A stretch of DNA of 64,000 nucleotides from positions 1 through 64,000 of the forward strand of contig JALOBC010000002.1 of the NCBI GenBank assembly GCA_023228465.1, given 5' to 3'. The translations under genes were made by a program, and so were the position numbers. Below are positions 38,396 through 51,417 of the stretch, piece by piece. Source of the DNA: Dokdonella sp. Its GTDB lineage: Bacteria; Pseudomonadota; Gammaproteobacteria; Xanthomonadales; Rhodanobacteraceae. The notes under the pieces were generated by a model. The model was given only the letters and a program-made list of their open reading frames with translations, did no database searches and had not been told where the DNA came from. Position 1 is the stretch's first letter. Each line of letters begins with the position of its first letter.

Positions 38396-39802
38396 ATGGA
38401 AATGCACACCGCGCTCGAATACCTCGCCAAGGCCAGTTATCTGTTGGCGGCGATCCTGTTCATCCTCGGCATCAAGCGCATGGCCTCGCCGGTGACGGCG
38501 CGGCGCGGCATCGTGCAGGCGGGCTGGGGCATGGTGATCGCGACGCTCGCCACCTTCGCCATCACGCGCGGCCACAACATCGGCTGGATCGTCGGCGGCA
38601 TCGCCATCGGCGTGATCCCGACCTGGCTGTGGGGCAGGAAGGTTGCCATGACCGACATGCCGCAGATGGTGGCGCTGTTCAATGGCATGGGCGGTGGTTC
38701 GGCGGCGGCCATCGGCGCCGGGGAACTCCTGAAGTTCGGCCAGGCGGGAGAAGTCGCGCCGCCGGTGACAATCCTGGTGATGGCGGTGGTCGGCGCGCTG
38801 ATCGGTTCGGTGTCGATGACCGGTTCGCTGATCGCCTGGGCCAAGCTTGACGGGCGCATGGACCGGCGCTTCATCTTCGCGGGTCAGAAGCTGATCAACC
38901 TGCTGGTGTTCGCGGCGGCGATCCTCGCCGGCCTCGCGCTCATCTTCTGGGACCTGCATCCGGCCACGGTGATCGTGTTCTTCGTGCTCGCGCTCGCCTT
39001 CGGCGTGCTGATGACGCTGCCCATCGGCGGCGCCGACATGCCGGTGGTGATCTCGCTCTACAACGCGCTGACCGGGCTTGCCGTCGCCTTCGAAGGCTAC
39101 GCCATGGGCATCGAGGCACTGATCGTCGCCGGCATGGTGGTCGGCGCGGCCGGCACCTTCCTGACCCAGCTCATGGCCAAGGCCATGAACCGGCCGATCT
39201 CCAATGTCTTGTTCTCCAACTTCGGCGGCGGCGGTGCCGGCGAGACCATCGAAGGCGCGCAAAAGCCCATCGACGCGGCGGACGCGGCCTCGCTCCTGTA
39301 CATGGCCGAGAAGGTCATCATCGTGCCGGGTTACGGCATGGCGGTGGCGCAGGCGCAGCACAAGATCTGGGAGCTTTCGCAGGCGCTGATGAAGACCGGC
39401 AAGGAAGTGAAGTTCGCCATCCATCCGGTGGCCGGGCGCATGCCGGGGCACATGAACGTGCTGCTCGCCGAAGCGGGCGTGCCCTACGACCTGATCGCCG
39501 ACATGGACGACATCAATCCGGAGTTCAAGACCTGCGATGTCGCCATCGTCATCGGCGCCAACGACGTGGTGAACCCGGCGGCCAAGACCGACAAGTCCTC
39601 GCCCATCTTCGGCATGCCGATCCTCGACGTGGTCGATGCGCGGCAGGTGATCGTCATCAAGCGCGGCAAGGGCACGGGCTTCGCCGGCATCGAGAACGCC
39701 CTGTTCTACCAGGACAACACGCGCATGCTCTATGCCGATGGCAAGGAAGCCGCCAACAGCCTGATCACCGAGCTCAAGATGATCGAGGGCGGTGGGCATT
39801 AG
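38396..39802 (+). CDS. pntB: NAD(P) transhydrogenase subunit beta
   Basis: The 468-residue protein has about eight membrane helices (about residues 8-260; GWIVGGIAIGVIPTWLWG and MTDMPQMVALFNGMGGGSAA). The NADP(H)-binding domain III (about 290-468) has VPGYGMAVAQAQHK, GRMPGHMNVLLAEAGVPY and VIGANDVVNPAAK. With PntAA and PntAB it couples hydride transfer between NADH and NADP+ to proton movement. AAGGAA lies seven bases before the ATG at 38396. Three stacked palindromic repeats separate it from pntAB. Confidence 0.96.
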   Translation: MEMHTALEYLAKASYLLAAILFILGIKRMASPVTARRGIVQAGWGMVIATLATFAITRGHNIGWIVGGIAIGVIPTWLWGRKVAMTDMPQMVALFNGMGGGSAAAIGAGELLKFGQAGEVAPPVTILVMAVVGALIGSVSMTGSLIAWAKLDGRMDRRFIFAGQKLINLLVFAAAILAGLALIFWDLHPATVIVFFVLALAFGVLMTLPIGGADMPVVISLYNALTGLAVAFEGYAMGIEALIVAGMVVGAAGTFLTQLMAKAMNRPISNVLFSNFGGGGAGETIEGAQKPIDAADAASLLYMAEKVIIVPGYGMAVAQAQHKIWELSQALMKTGKEVKFAIHPVAGRMPGHMNVLLAEAGVPYDLIADMDDINPEFKTCDVAIVIGANDVVNPAAKTDKSSPIFGMPILDVVDARQVIVIKRGKGTGFAGIENALFYQDNTRMLYADGKEAANSLITELKMIEGGGH

Positions 39803-40134
39803 AGGGATTCGGCGTCGTTCGCGTTCCCACCCCCGCGCAGGTCCGGGCCCGGCAGCGTTGCTGCGGTGCGGCGCGTGACGCCTCGGCCCGCTGCCGTTCG
39901 CCGGCGCGAGATCGGGAGCGGCGCATGCGATCAGGCATTGCGCCAGCCGTTGCCGCGCAACCTCACACTCCTTTGCCCCGGCGCAGGTCGGACGGCTCCG
40001 CGATACGAAGCATCGATGGCAGGTGTTCCAAGCCGACGTTAAGGAAAGTCCGCGCATGATAGGAAACGTGATCCGGTACGCAGATCGTGTGCGAACGGTC
40101 GCGATCGCGCACTTCCAAGCAGAGCGGAGGCAGC
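39803..40134. other. Non-coding spacer between pntB and zwf
   Basis: I see no gene in these 332 bases: the only short open stretches are low-complexity and lack ribosome-binding sites. The region should contain the pntB transcript end and the promoter of the zwf operon. The part from about 40020 (GTTAAGG, GCATGATAGGAAAC) is less GC-rich, which would suit a promoter. I could not identify convincing -35/-10 elements or a riboswitch. Confidence 0.5.
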
Positions 40135-41532
40135 ATGTCGGCAGCGAGTTCCGATGCATTCGTGTTCTTTGGCGCCAGCGGAGATCTCGCCTACAAGAAG
40201 GTGTTTCCGGCGCTGCAGGCGATGATCCAGCGCGACGGCATAGACATGCCGATCATCGGCGTGGCGCGCTCGGGTTGGACTCTGGAGCAGTTTCGCGAAC
40301 ACGCGCATGAAAGCCTGAAGGCCCATGGCGGCGTCGACGAGCAGGCGTTCGCGAAGCTGTCCAGCCTGCTGGCCTACGTCGATGGCGACTACAACGACGA
40401 TTCCACCTATGTCCGTCTGAAGAAGGCGCTGGGCAACGCCAAGCATCCGCTGCACTACCTGGCCATCCCGCCGAGCATGTTCGGCCGCGTGGTCAAGGGG
40501 CTGGATGCGGCGCAATGCGCCAAGGGTGCCCGCGTCGTGGTGGAAAAGCCCTTCGGCCGCGATCTTGCCTCGGCGCAGGCACTCAACCGCACGCTGCACC
40601 AGGTGTTTCCCGAAAGCTCGATCTTCCGCATCGACCACTACCTCGGCAAGGAGGCGGTGCAGAACATCCTGTATTTCCGTTTCGCCAACAGCTTCCTCGA
40701 GCCGGTGTGGAGCCGCAACTGCGTGGACAACGTGCAGATCACCATGGCCGAATCCTTCGGCGTGCAGGGGCGTGGCAAGTTCTACGAGGAAGTGGGCGCG
40801 ATCCGCGACGTGGTGCAGAACCACCTGCTGCAGGTGATGACCCTGCTGGCCATGGACGCGCCCCCCGACTCCAGCGCCGAGGCCTTGCGGGCGGAGAAGC
40901 TGCGCCTGCTGCGCGCGGTGCGCCCGCTCGATCCGGCCGAGGTGGTGCTCGGCCAGTTCGCCGGCTATCGCGCCGAGAAGGGCGTGTCGCCGCAGTCGGA
41001 CGTTGAAACCTTCGCCGCGCTCCGCCTGCACATCGAGAACTGGCGCTGGGCCGGCGTCCCCTTCTACATCCGCGCCGGCAAGAAGCTGCCGGTAACGACC
41101 ACCGAGGTGGTCATCGACTTCAAGCGCCCGCCGGCGGTGACCTTCGACCGCGCCCTCAGCACCGGCGCCAACTACCTGCGCTTCCGCATCAGCCCGGAGG
41201 AGACCATTGCCATCGGCGCGCGCGTCAAGAAGCCAGGCCCGGAGATGCGCGGCCAGCCGGTGGAACTGATCGTCCGCAACAGCGCGCCGGGCGACGAGCA
41301 GCGTCCCTACGAGCGCCTGCTGGGCGCCGCGCTGACGGGCGACAACTCATTGTTCACCGACGATGCCACCGTGGAGGCCGCGTGGGCCGTGGTCGATCCC
41401 GTGCTCGATCACGACGGCGAACTGGTGCGCGAGTACGATCCCGGCACCTGGGGTCCCGACGCCGCTGCGCGCGTGGTGGTCGGCGGCGAGCACTGGCACG
41501 ATCCGCGGAAGGAGGCGGTCGCGCCATGTTGA
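40135..41532 (+). CDS. zwf: Glucose-6-phosphate 1-dehydrogenase
   Basis: The 465-residue enzyme has the coenzyme fingerprint [17 protein letters not shown] (about residues 10-26), the catalytic [13 protein letters not shown] and the Rossmann/beta+alpha two-domain length. It oxidises glucose-6-P to 6-phosphogluconolactone and yields NAD(P)H. The start has GGAGG five bases upstream. It is the first gene of an eight-gene block; its end overlaps the HAD hydrolase gene by 7 bases. No 6-phosphogluconolactonase or 6-phosphogluconate dehydrogenase gene follows, unlike common zwf-pgl or zwf-gnd arrangements. Confidence 0.96.
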   Translation: MSAASSDAFVFFGASGDLAYKKVFPALQAMIQRDGIDMPIIGVARSGWTLEQFREHAHESLKAHGGVDEQAFAKLSSLLAYVDGDYNDDSTYVRLKKALGNAKHPLHYLAIPPSMFGRVVKGLDAAQCAKGARVVVEKPFGRDLASAQALNRTLHQVFPESSIFRIDHYLGKEAVQNILYFRFANSFLEPVWSRNCVDNVQITMAESFGVQGRGKFYEEVGAIRDVVQNHLLQVMTLLAMDAPPDSSAEALRAEKLRLLRAVRPLDPAEVVLGQFAGYRAEKGVSPQSDVETFAALRLHIENWRWAGVPFYIRAGKKLPVTTTEVVIDFKRPPAVTFDRALSTGANYLRFRISPEETIAIGARVKKPGPEMRGQPVELIVRNSAPGDEQRPYERLLGAALTGDNSLFTDDATVEAAWAVVDPVLDHDGELVREYDPGTWGPDAAARVVVGGEHWHDPRKEAVAPC

Positions 41533-42206
41533 CGGATACGGCATCCCGCCCCGACCTGGTGATCCTGCTCGACGTCGACAATACCTTGCTCGACAACGAC
41601 CGCTTCCGCGCCGACCTGGATGATTGGCTCACGCGTTGCCTCGGCGCCGACCAGTGCCGGCGTTACGCAGATATCTACGATGAACGCCGCGACCGCCTGG
41701 GCTATGCCGATTACCTCGGAACCATCCAGGGCATGCGCAAGGGGCTGGAACACCACCCGGCACTGCCGGAGCTGTCGCGCTTCGTGCTCGACTATCCCTT
41801 CGCCGACCTGTTCTACCCCGGCACCCCCAGGCTGCTGGCCGAGCTCGGTGCGCCCTGCGTATTGGTCTCCGATGGCGACATCGTGTTCCAGCCGCACAAG
41901 ATCCGCCGGTCGGGCCTCTGGGACGCCGTCGATGGGCGCGTGATGGTCTGCCTGCACAAGCAGGACGCGGTGGACGACATCCGGCAGCGTCACCCGGCAC
42001 GGCATTACGTGATGGTCGATGACAAGGTGAAACTCCTGGCCGACATGAAACGCGCCATGGGCGAGCGCCTCAGCACCGTGTTCGTGCGCCAGGGTCACTA
42101 CGCCGCCGCGGCCGACCCTCACATCCAGCCCCCGCCGGACCACACCATCGAGCATATCGCCGAGCTTGCCGGCCTCGATCTTCCCCACACTGTTGCGGCC
42201 GCCTGA
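41526..42206 (+). CDS. HAD-superfamily hydrolase in the sugar-phosphate operon
   Basis: The 226-residue protein has HAD motif [13 protein letters not shown] (about residues 13-24), a motif II-like LVSDGD, Lys in the HKIRRSG region and motif [17 protein letters not shown] helical cap lies between motifs I and II. These enzymes usually hydrolyse phosphomonoesters. Overlap with zwf and the downstream position of tal imply a sugar-phosphate or metabolite-repair substrate, but this is inference. It is not homologous to known 6-phosphogluconolactonases. Confidence 0.8.
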   Translation: MLTDTASRPDLVILLDVDNTLLDNDRFRADLDDWLTRCLGADQCRRYADIYDERRDRLGYADYLGTIQGMRKGLEHHPALPELSRFVLDYPFADLFYPGTPRLLAELGAPCVLVSDGDIVFQPHKIRRSGLWDAVDGRVMVCLHKQDAVDDIRQRHPARHYVMVDDKVKLLADMKRAMGERLSTVFVRQGHYAAAADPHIQPPPDHTIEHIAELAGLDLPHTVAAA

Positions 42207-42226
42207 GCGCGCCGCGAGGAGTCCAC

Positions 42227-43306
42227 ATGAAACCCACGAAGCGACTGCACGAACTCGGCCAGAGCCTCTGGCTCGACAACATCACCCGCGACATGCTCGA
42301 TGACGGCACGCTCGAGCGCTACATCGAGGACTACTCGATCACCGGGCTCACCTCCAACCCGTCGATCTTCGACAAGGCGATCAGCGCGGGCCACGCATAC
42401 GACAAGGGCATGCGCGAGAAATTTGCCCAGGGCAAGCATGGCGAGAAGCTCTTCATCGAGCTCGCGCTGGAGGACCTGCGCCGCGCGGCGGATCTCTTCC
42501 GCCCCGTCCACGAAGCGACGAAGGGCGTCGATGGCTGGGTGTCGATGGAGGTCTCGCCGCTCCTCGCCAACGACACCGATGGCAGCATCAAGGCGGCCGC
42601 GGCCATCCACCAGCAGGCGGATCGTCCGAATCTCTTCGTGAAGATTCCCGGCACGCCCGAAGGGCTGCCCGCCATCGAGCAGTCGATCCACAACGGCGTG
42701 CCGATCAATGTCACGCTGCTGTTCTCCGCGGACCAGTGCATGGCGGCGACCGAGGCCTGCCTGCGCGGGCTCGAGCGTCGCCAGGTCGAGGGCAAGAGCC
42801 TCGACATCGCCTCGGTGGTATCGGTCTTCATCAGCCGCTGGGACACCGCGGTAGCCGGTCGCGCCCCCGAGGGCCTGCGCGATCGGCTCGGCATTGCCGT
42901 CGCCCAGCGCACCTGGCGCGAGTGGTGCACCCTCACCGGCTCCGAGCGCTGGAAGCGGCTCCAGGCGGCTGGCGCGTTGATGCCGCGGCTCCTGTGGGCC
43001 AGCACCAGCACCAAGGACCCGGATGCACCCGACACGCTGTACGTCGAGGCGCTGGCCGCGCCCGGCACGATCGACACCATTCCCGACAAGACCCTCAAGG
43101 CCTTCGCCGACCACGGTGACATCCTGGAAACGATGGATCCGCAGGGCGCCGATTCGGAGGCGGTGCTGAAGGCATTCGAGGATGCCGGCATCGACATCGC
43201 CGCGCTGGCGCTGAAGCTTCAGCGCGACGGCGCAGCAGCTTTCGTCAAGTCCTGGAACGATCTCCTCGGCCGTATCGAGGAGAAGGGCAAGGCGCTGGCC
43301 GCCTGA
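42227..43306 (+). CDS. tal: Transaldolase
   Basis: The 359-residue protein is the long transaldolase form seen in actinobacteria and cyanobacteria. It has [44 protein letters not shown] and the Schiff-base Lys in [11 protein letters not shown] (about residue 262). It transfers a dihydroxyacetone unit between sedoheptulose-7-P/GAP and erythrose-4-P/fructose-6-P. GAGGAG precedes the ATG after a 20-base gap from the HAD gene. In E. coli tal is the shorter 317-residue type, so this gene may have a different origin. Confidence 0.94.
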   Translation: MKPTKRLHELGQSLWLDNITRDMLDDGTLERYIEDYSITGLTSNPSIFDKAISAGHAYDKGMREKFAQGKHGEKLFIELALEDLRRAADLFRPVHEATKGVDGWVSMEVSPLLANDTDGSIKAAAAIHQQADRPNLFVKIPGTPEGLPAIEQSIHNGVPINVTLLFSADQCMAATEACLRGLERRQVEGKSLDIASVVSVFISRWDTAVAGRAPEGLRDRLGIAVAQRTWREWCTLTGSERWKRLQAAGALMPRLLWASTSTKDPDAPDTLYVEALAAPGTIDTIPDKTLKAFADHGDILETMDPQGADSEAVLKAFEDAGIDIAALALKLQRDGAAAFVKSWNDLLGRIEEKGKALAA

Positions 43307-43316
43307 GGACACCGAC

Positions 43317-44972
43317 ATGACCACTGCCATCGAGCCGCTGACCACCCTGCCTGAGTGGCAGGCGCTGGAGAACCACGCCACCGCGCTCCGCGCGCGCCAC
43401 CTGCGCGACCTGTTCGCCGCGGATCCCACGCGCGGTGAGCGGCTGGTCGCCGAGGGCGCGGGCCTGTACTTCGACTATTCCAAGCAGCGGGTGGACGAGG
43501 AGACCCTGCGCCTGCTCCTCGACCTTGCGCGCGCCCGCGGCGTGGCAGACCGGCGCGACGCCATGTTCCGCGGCGAGCACATCAACAGCACAGAGGATCG
43601 CGCGGTGCTGCACGTGGCGCTGCGCGCGCCGCGCGGTACGCGGATCATGGACGATGGCAAGGATGTGGTGCCGGAGGTCCATGAGGTGCTCGACCGCATG
43701 GCGGCCTTCGCCGAGGGGGTGCGGAGCGGCGCATGGAAGGGGCACGGCGGCAAGCCGATCCGGAACGTCATCAGCATCGGCATCGGCGGCTCGGATCTCG
43801 GCCCCGTGATGGCCTACGAAGCGCTCAAGGCCTACAGCCGCCGCGACATGGTGTTCCGCTTCGTCTCCAACGTCGATGGCACCGATTTCACAGAGGCGAC
43901 CCGTGACCTGGATGCCGGCGAAACCCTCTTCATCATCTGCTCCAAGACCTTCACCACGCTGGAAACGCTCACCAACGCGCACGCGGCACGCAGCTGGTGT
44001 CTGGAGCAGCTGGGCAAGGGTGCGGAGGAGTCCGGAGCCATCGCCAAGCACTTCGTCGCGGTGTCGACGAACGAAGAGGGCGTGCGCAAGTTCGGCATCG
44101 ACACGGAGCGCATGTTCGGCTTCTGGGACTGGGTCGGCGGGCGCTATTCGATGGATTCGGCGATCGGCCTTTCCACGATGCTCGCGATCGGCCCGGACCA
44201 CTTCCGGGAAATGCTGGCGGGCTTCCACGCCATGGACGAGCACTTCCGCACCACGCCCTTCGAGCGGAGCCTGCCCACGCTGATGGGCCTGATTGCCATC
44301 TGGAACAACAACTTCCTCGGCGCGGCGACGGTCGCCGTGCTGCCCTATGCCGAGTACATGAAGCGCTTTCCCGCCTATCTTCAGCAGCTCACCATGGAGA
44401 GCAACGGCAAGCACGTCACGCTCCAGGGAGCGCAGGTCGATTTCGAGACCGGCCCGATCTTCTGGGGCGAACCCGGCACCAACGGCCAGCATTCCTTCTA
44501 CCAGCTGATCCACCAGGGCACGCGCCTGGTGCCCTGCGATTTCATCGGCTTCTGCCAGGCGCTCAACCCGCTCGGCGACCAGCACGACCTCCTGATGGCG
44601 AACTTCTTCGCCCAGACCGAGGCGCTGGCCTTCGGCAAGACGCGGCAAGAGGTGCTGGCCGAAGGCACGCCCGAGGCGCTGGCACCGCACCGGGTCTGCG
44701 AAGGCAACCGGCCGACCACCACCATCCTCGCCGAGCGCCTGGACCCCCGCACGCTGGGCACGCTGGTGGCGCTCTACGAGCACAGCGTGTTCGTGCAGGG
44801 TGCGATCTGGAACATCGATTCCTTCGACCAGTGGGGCGTTGAACTCGGCAAGCAGCTTGCGACGCGGACGGCGAAGGAGCTGGCGAGCGACGAAGAGCCC
44901 AGGCTCGCGCACGACAGCTCGACCAATGCCCTGATCCGCCGCTACCGCGCGCGAAGGAACCCCTCCCCATGA
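43317..44972 (+). CDS. pgi: Glucose-6-phosphate isomerase
   Basis: The 551-residue enzyme has both PGI signatures, [14 protein letters not shown] (about residue 273) and [13 protein letters not shown] (about 503), plus [19 protein letters not shown]. It interconverts glucose-6-P and fructose-6-P, the junction between the Zwf and phosphoketolase/transaldolase branches encoded here. It lies 10 bases after tal and overlaps pgm by 4 bases (ATGA). Confidence 0.96.
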   Translation: MTTAIEPLTTLPEWQALENHATALRARHLRDLFAADPTRGERLVAEGAGLYFDYSKQRVDEETLRLLLDLARARGVADRRDAMFRGEHINSTEDRAVLHVALRAPRGTRIMDDGKDVVPEVHEVLDRMAAFAEGVRSGAWKGHGGKPIRNVISIGIGGSDLGPVMAYEALKAYSRRDMVFRFVSNVDGTDFTEATRDLDAGETLFIICSKTFTTLETLTNAHAARSWCLEQLGKGAEESGAIAKHFVAVSTNEEGVRKFGIDTERMFGFWDWVGGRYSMDSAIGLSTMLAIGPDHFREMLAGFHAMDEHFRTTPFERSLPTLMGLIAIWNNNFLGAATVAVLPYAEYMKRFPAYLQQLTMESNGKHVTLQGAQVDFETGPIFWGEPGTNGQHSFYQLIHQGTRLVPCDFIGFCQALNPLGDQHDLLMANFFAQTEALAFGKTRQEVLAEGTPEALAPHRVCEGNRPTTTILAERLDPRTLGTLVALYEHSVFVQGAIWNIDSFDQWGVELGKQLATRTAKELASDEEPRLAHDSSTNALIRRYRARRNPSP

Positions 44973-46666
44973 GCGAACACATCGATCCCCGGGCCGGCCA
45001 GCCGGCGCAGCCTTCCGACCTGGTGGATGTCGGCAAGCTGGTCGACGCCTACTACCAGACGCGGCCGGATCCCTCGGTGCCCGCGCAACGTGTCGCCTTC
45101 GGCACCTCCGGGCATCGTGGCTCGTCCTTCGACGGCAGCTTCAACGAAAACCACATCCTCGCCATCAGCCAGGCCGTGGCGGAGTACCGGCGCACGCAGG
45201 GCATCGATGGGCCGCTGTTCATCGGCATCGACACACACGCGCTGTCGCCACTGGCCTTCGAATCCGCGCTGGAGGTGCTGGCCGCCAACGACGTGGAGCT
45301 GCGGATCGCCAGGGGCGGCGAGTTCACGCCGACCCCGGCCATCTCGCACGCCATCCTGGTGTACAACCGGGGTCGCTCGGACGGATTGGCCGACGGCATC
45401 GTCGTGACGCCTTCGCACAATCCGCCCGACAATGGCGGCTTCAAATACAACCCGCCCAACGGCGGCCCGGCAGAAACCGAGGTCACCGGCTGGATCCAGC
45501 GGCGCGCGAACGAACTCCTCGAGGGCAAGCTCAAGGAAGTGCGGCGCGTTTCCATGGGCAAGGCGCAGCATCGCGACAGCACCCGCGAGCACGATTTCCT
45601 CGGTGCATATGTCGCCGATCTGGGCAGTATCATCCGCTTCGATCCGATTCGCGGCTCAGGATTGCGCCTGGGTGTGGATCCACTGGGCGGTGCAGGCGTG
45701 CACTACTGGCCGCGCGTCGCGGAACACTACGACATCGAACTCGATATCGTGAACCGCGAAGTCGATCCGCAGTTCGGCTTCATGACGCTGGATTGGGACG
45801 GCAAGATCCGCATGGATCCGTCCTCGCCGTATGCCATGCAGCGCCTGATCGGCCTCAAGGACCGCTACGACGTCGCCTTTGCCTGCGACACCGACCACGA
45901 CCGCCACGGGATCGTGGCGCCGAACGTGGGTCTGGTGCCACCCAACCATTACCTGAGCGTCGCGATCGACTACCTCTATCGCAATCGCCCGGACTGGGCC
46001 GCCAGCGCCGCCGTAGGCAAGACCGTGGTGACCACGGCGATGATCGATCGCATTGCCGCGCGCCTCGGACGGCCACTGATCGAAGTGCCGGTGGGCTTCA
46101 AGTGGTTCGCCGAAGGTTTGTTCGATGGATCACTCGGTTTCGGCTGCGAGGAAAGCGCCGGCGCATCCTTCCTGCGCCAGGACGGATCGGTCTGGACGAC
46201 CGACAAGGACGGTATTGTCGCCGCACTGCTGGCCGCCGAAATGGCCGCGCGCAGCGAAGGCGCCGGCGCCGGCATCCTGTATTCCTACCTCTGCAACGAT
46301 TTTGGTGAAATCTTCGCCGATCGCCTGCAGGCGCCGGCGACCCCGGAGCAGAAGCAGCGCCTGGCCAGGCTTTCCCCGGATGCGGTCGATGTGACCACCA
46401 TTGCCGGTGACAAGGTCACCCGCGTGCTCGACAAGGCGCCAGGCAACGACGCGCCGATCGGCGGCATCAAGGTCACCACCGATGGGGGCTGGTTCGCGGC
46501 GCGCCCCTCGGGCACCGAGGACATCTACAAGATCTACGCCGAGAGCTTCCGCGACGAGGCGCACCTCAAGGCCCTGCTCGCCGAGGCGCAGGACATCGTC
46601 GACCGGACCATCGCCCCCACGGCCCCGTCGGCGCCCCAGCATGGTGGTGGCGGAGAGGATTCCTGA
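44969..46666 (+). CDS. pgm: Phosphoglucomutase (alpha-D-glucose-1,6-bisphosphate-dependent)
   Basis: The 565-residue enzyme has the N-terminal [17 protein letters not shown], active-site serine loop [20 protein letters not shown] (about residue 145), metal loop CDTDHDRHG and the sugar-binding [12 protein letters not shown]. It interconverts glucose-1-P and glucose-6-P, so the operon can take up carbon released from glycogen or supply UDP-glucose synthesis. It is coupled to pgi by ATGA overlap; xfp follows after one base. Confidence 0.95.
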   Translation: MSEHIDPRAGQPAQPSDLVDVGKLVDAYYQTRPDPSVPAQRVAFGTSGHRGSSFDGSFNENHILAISQAVAEYRRTQGIDGPLFIGIDTHALSPLAFESALEVLAANDVELRIARGGEFTPTPAISHAILVYNRGRSDGLADGIVVTPSHNPPDNGGFKYNPPNGGPAETEVTGWIQRRANELLEGKLKEVRRVSMGKAQHRDSTREHDFLGAYVADLGSIIRFDPIRGSGLRLGVDPLGGAGVHYWPRVAEHYDIELDIVNREVDPQFGFMTLDWDGKIRMDPSSPYAMQRLIGLKDRYDVAFACDTDHDRHGIVAPNVGLVPPNHYLSVAIDYLYRNRPDWAASAAVGKTVVTTAMIDRIAARLGRPLIEVPVGFKWFAEGLFDGSLGFGCEESAGASFLRQDGSVWTTDKDGIVAALLAAEMAARSEGAGAGILYSYLCNDFGEIFADRLQAPATPEQKQRLARLSPDAVDVTTIAGDKVTRVLDKAPGNDAPIGGIKVTTDGGWFAARPSGTEDIYKIYAESFRDEAHLKALLAEAQDIVDRTIAPTAPSAPQHGGGGEDS

Positions 46667-46667
46667 C

Positions 46668-49061
46668 ATGCGCCAACCTACCGCCGATCTTCTGGCCCGC
46701 ATGGACGCGTGGTGGCGCGCGGCCAACTACCTGTCGGTCGGGCAGATCTACCTCAAGGCCAACCCGCTGCTGGACGAGCCGCTCAGCCTCGCGCACATCA
46801 AGCCGCGCCTGCTCGGCCACTGGGGCACCACGCCCGGTCTCAACTTCCTCTACGTGCATCTCAATCGCCTGATCAGCGCGCATGACCTGGACATGATCTA
46901 CATCACCGGGCCTGGCCACGGCGGCCCGGCGCTCTATGCCAGCACCTGGCTGGAAGGCTCCTACAGCGAGCTGTGGCCGGAGGTGACGCAGGACCGCGCC
47001 GGCATGGAGCGCCTGTTCCGGCAGTTCTCCTGGCCCTACGGCATGCCCAGCCATGCCGCGCCGCAGACACCGGGCTCGATCAACGAGGGCGGTGAACTCG
47101 GCTACTCGCTGCTGCATGCCTACGGCGCCGTCTTCGACAATCCGGATCTGATTGCCGCCTGCGTGATCGGCGATGGCGAGGCGGAAACCGGCGCGTTGGC
47201 GGCGAGCTGGCATTCCAACAAGTTCCTCGATCCGGTAAGCGATGGCGCAGTGCTGCCGATCCTGCATCTCAACGGCTGGAAGATCGCCAACCCGACGCTC
47301 CTCGCGCGCATTCCGCGCTCCGAGCTGATCGAGCTGATGCGTGGCTACGGTTACGAGCCCTATTTCGTCGCCGGCGATGAACCCATGCAGGTGCACCGGG
47401 AGCTCGCCGCCACGCTGGATGCCATGCTCGCGGCGATCCGCTCGATCCAGGCGGCGGCGCGCAAGCCCGGAGCGGGCAAGCCACCCGAGCGCCCGCGCTG
47501 GCCGATGCTGGTGTTCCAGACCCCCAAGGGCTGGACCGGGCCGGAGGTGGTCGATGGCAAGCAGGTGGAAGGCACGTGGCGCTCGCACCAGGTTCCCCTG
47601 TCCGAGCTCTTCTCCCGGCCCGATCACCTGGTGCAACTGGAAGCCTGGCTCAGGAGCTACCGCCCGCACGAGCTGTTCGACGCGGACGGCCGACCAAAGC
47701 CCGAGATCACCGCCCTCGCCCCCGCCGGCGCGCGGCGCATGGGCGCCAATCCGCATGCCAACGGCGGCCTGCTGCTGCAGGCGCTGGAACTCCCCGGTTT
47801 CCGTGACTGCGCGGTCGCCATCGATGCACCGGGCAGCGTCAAGGCCGAATCCACGCGCGTGCTCGGGACCTGGCTCGCGCGCGTCATGCGCGCCAACCTC
47901 GAGCGGCGCAACTTCCGCCTGTTCGGCCCCGACGAGACGGCCTCCAACCGCCTGGATGCCGTGTACGAGGTGACCGGAAAAGCCTGGATGGCCGCGACCG
48001 AACCCGTGGACGAAGACCTCGATGCCGACGGGCGCGTGATGGAGGTCCTCAGCGAGCAGCTCTGCCAGGGCTGGCTGGAAGGCTACCTGCTCACCGGCCG
48101 GCATGGCCTGTTCTCCTGCTACGAGGCCTTCATCCACATCGTCGATTCGATGTTCAACCAGCACGCCAAGTGGCTCAAGGTGTGCCGGGAGATTCCGTGG
48201 CGCGCGCCGATCGCCTCGCTCAACTATCTCCTGACCTCCCACGTCTGGCGCCAGGACCACAACGGCTTCTCGCACCAGGACCCGGGCTTCATCGACCTCG
48301 TCGCCAACAAGAAGTCGGACATCGTGCGCATCTACCTCGCGCCCGATGCGAATTGCCTGCTATCGGTGGCCGACCACTGCCTGCGCAGCCGCGACTACGT
48401 CAACCTCGTCATTGCCGGCAAGCAGCCGACCTGGCAGTGGCTGGACATCGGCGCCGCGGTGCGGCATTGCACGGTCGGCGCCGGCACCTGGGAGTGGGCC
48501 GGCAACGACGGCGGCGCCGCGCCCGACGTGGTGATGGCCTGCTGCGGCGACGTGCCGACCCTGGAAACCCTCGCCGCCGTGACCGTGCTGCGCGAATGGG
48601 CGCCGCAACTGCGCATCCGCGTCGTCAATGTCGTCGATCTCATGGCCCTGCAGACCCACGACGAGCACCCGCATGGACTGCTTGATGACACTTTCGATGC
48701 CATGTTCACCACCGACCGGCCGGTGATCTTCGCCTTCCATGGCTATCCCGGCCTCATCCACCGCCTCACCTACCGCCGCCGCAACCACGACAACTTCCAC
48801 GTCCACGGCTACCGCGAGGAAGGCACCACCACCACGCCCTTCGACATGGTGGTGCTGAACGGCATCGACCGCTACACGCTGGCGCTTGCCGCGATCCGTC
48901 GCACCGCGCGCGCCGAAGCCGAGGTCGAGGCGGCCATGCAGCGCCACGCGTCCGTCATTGCCCGCCACCGCGAGTGGGTCACCGCACACGGCGAGGACCT
49001 GCCCGAGGTGCGCGACTGGCGCTGGAGCCCCCGGCCGTCGAACGGACCGCGGACGCACTGA
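46668..49061 (+). CDS. xfp: Phosphoketolase (xylulose-5-P/fructose-6-P type)
   Basis: The 797-residue thiamine-diphosphate enzyme has [42 protein letters not shown], the ThDP/Mg2+ motif IGDGEAETG (about residue 170) and [21 protein letters not shown]. It cleaves xylulose-5-P, and usually fructose-6-P, with phosphate to acetyl phosphate plus GAP or erythrose-4-P. The length and motifs are complete. GGAGAGG lies nine bases before the ATG. Phosphoketolase beside tal, tkt and pgi gives most of the rearrangement enzymes of the bifid shunt. Confidence 0.95.
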   Translation: MRQPTADLLARMDAWWRAANYLSVGQIYLKANPLLDEPLSLAHIKPRLLGHWGTTPGLNFLYVHLNRLISAHDLDMIYITGPGHGGPALYASTWLEGSYSELWPEVTQDRAGMERLFRQFSWPYGMPSHAAPQTPGSINEGGELGYSLLHAYGAVFDNPDLIAACVIGDGEAETGALAASWHSNKFLDPVSDGAVLPILHLNGWKIANPTLLARIPRSELIELMRGYGYEPYFVAGDEPMQVHRELAATLDAMLAAIRSIQAAARKPGAGKPPERPRWPMLVFQTPKGWTGPEVVDGKQVEGTWRSHQVPLSELFSRPDHLVQLEAWLRSYRPHELFDADGRPKPEITALAPAGARRMGANPHANGGLLLQALELPGFRDCAVAIDAPGSVKAESTRVLGTWLARVMRANLERRNFRLFGPDETASNRLDAVYEVTGKAWMAATEPVDEDLDADGRVMEVLSEQLCQGWLEGYLLTGRHGLFSCYEAFIHIVDSMFNQHAKWLKVCREIPWRAPIASLNYLLTSHVWRQDHNGFSHQDPGFIDLVANKKSDIVRIYLAPDANCLLSVADHCLRSRDYVNLVIAGKQPTWQWLDIGAAVRHCTVGAGTWEWAGNDGGAAPDVVMACCGDVPTLETLAAVTVLREWAPQLRIRVVNVVDLMALQTHDEHPHGLLDDTFDAMFTTDRPVIFAFHGYPGLIHRLTYRRRNHDNFHVHGYREEGTTTTPFDMVVLNGIDRYTLALAAIRRTARAEAEVEAAMQRHASVIARHREWVTAHGEDLPEVRDWRWSPRPSNGPRTH

Positions 49062-49075
49062 ATCGAGGAGTTCCC

Positions 49076-51136
<2,061 letters not shown>

Positions 51137-51137
51137 C

Positions 51138-51350
51138 ATGAGCGAAAGATTCAAGGTTGGCGACCACGTCCGCTGGAACTCCGAGGCGGGCCACGTCTCC
51201 GGCAGGATCATCAAGGTCCACACCAGCGACTTCGACTACAAGGGCCACACCCACCGCGCCAGCAAGGACGATCCGCAGTACGAGATCAAGAGCGACAAGA
51301 CCGACCACGTCGCCGCGCACAAGGGCTCGGCGCTGCACAGGATCGACTAG
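51138..51350 (+). CDS. DUF2945 / HVA1 TUDOR-like small protein
   Basis: The 70-residue basic protein has the DUF2945 sequence: FKVGDHVRWNSEAGHVSGRI near the N terminus, HTSDFDYKGHTHRASKDDPQ in the middle, and YEIKSDKTDHVAAHKGSALHR at the end. The fold is a small TUDOR-like barrel; function is unknown in bacteria. It begins one base after the tkt stop, so it belongs to the sugar-phosphate operon's transcript. It is followed by a strong terminator hairpin. Confidence 0.85.
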   Translation: MSERFKVGDHVRWNSEAGHVSGRIIKVHTSDFDYKGHTHRASKDDPQYEIKSDKTDHVAAHKGSALHRID

Positions 51351-51377
51351 CCCGCGCTGGCGCGGCGACGGCTGCGC

Positions 51378-51411
51378 TCCGGGGCACCCTCGAAGCCGAG
51401 GGTGCCCCGGA
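51378..51411. terminator. 15-bp terminator hairpin closing the sugar-phosphate operon
   Basis: TCCGGGGCACCCTCG pairs perfectly with CGAGGGTGCCCCGGA around an AAGC loop. It sits between the DUF2945 stop and the convergent stop of the copper ATPase gene and should stop transcription from either side. It is the strongest hairpin I saw in the window. Confidence 0.75.
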
Positions 51412-51417
51412 TGCCGT

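Noticed and set aside
46566-48275. Long minus-strand open frame inside the phosphoketolase gene
   Set aside because: Shadow of xfp; no domain and composition typical of GC-rich antisense frames.
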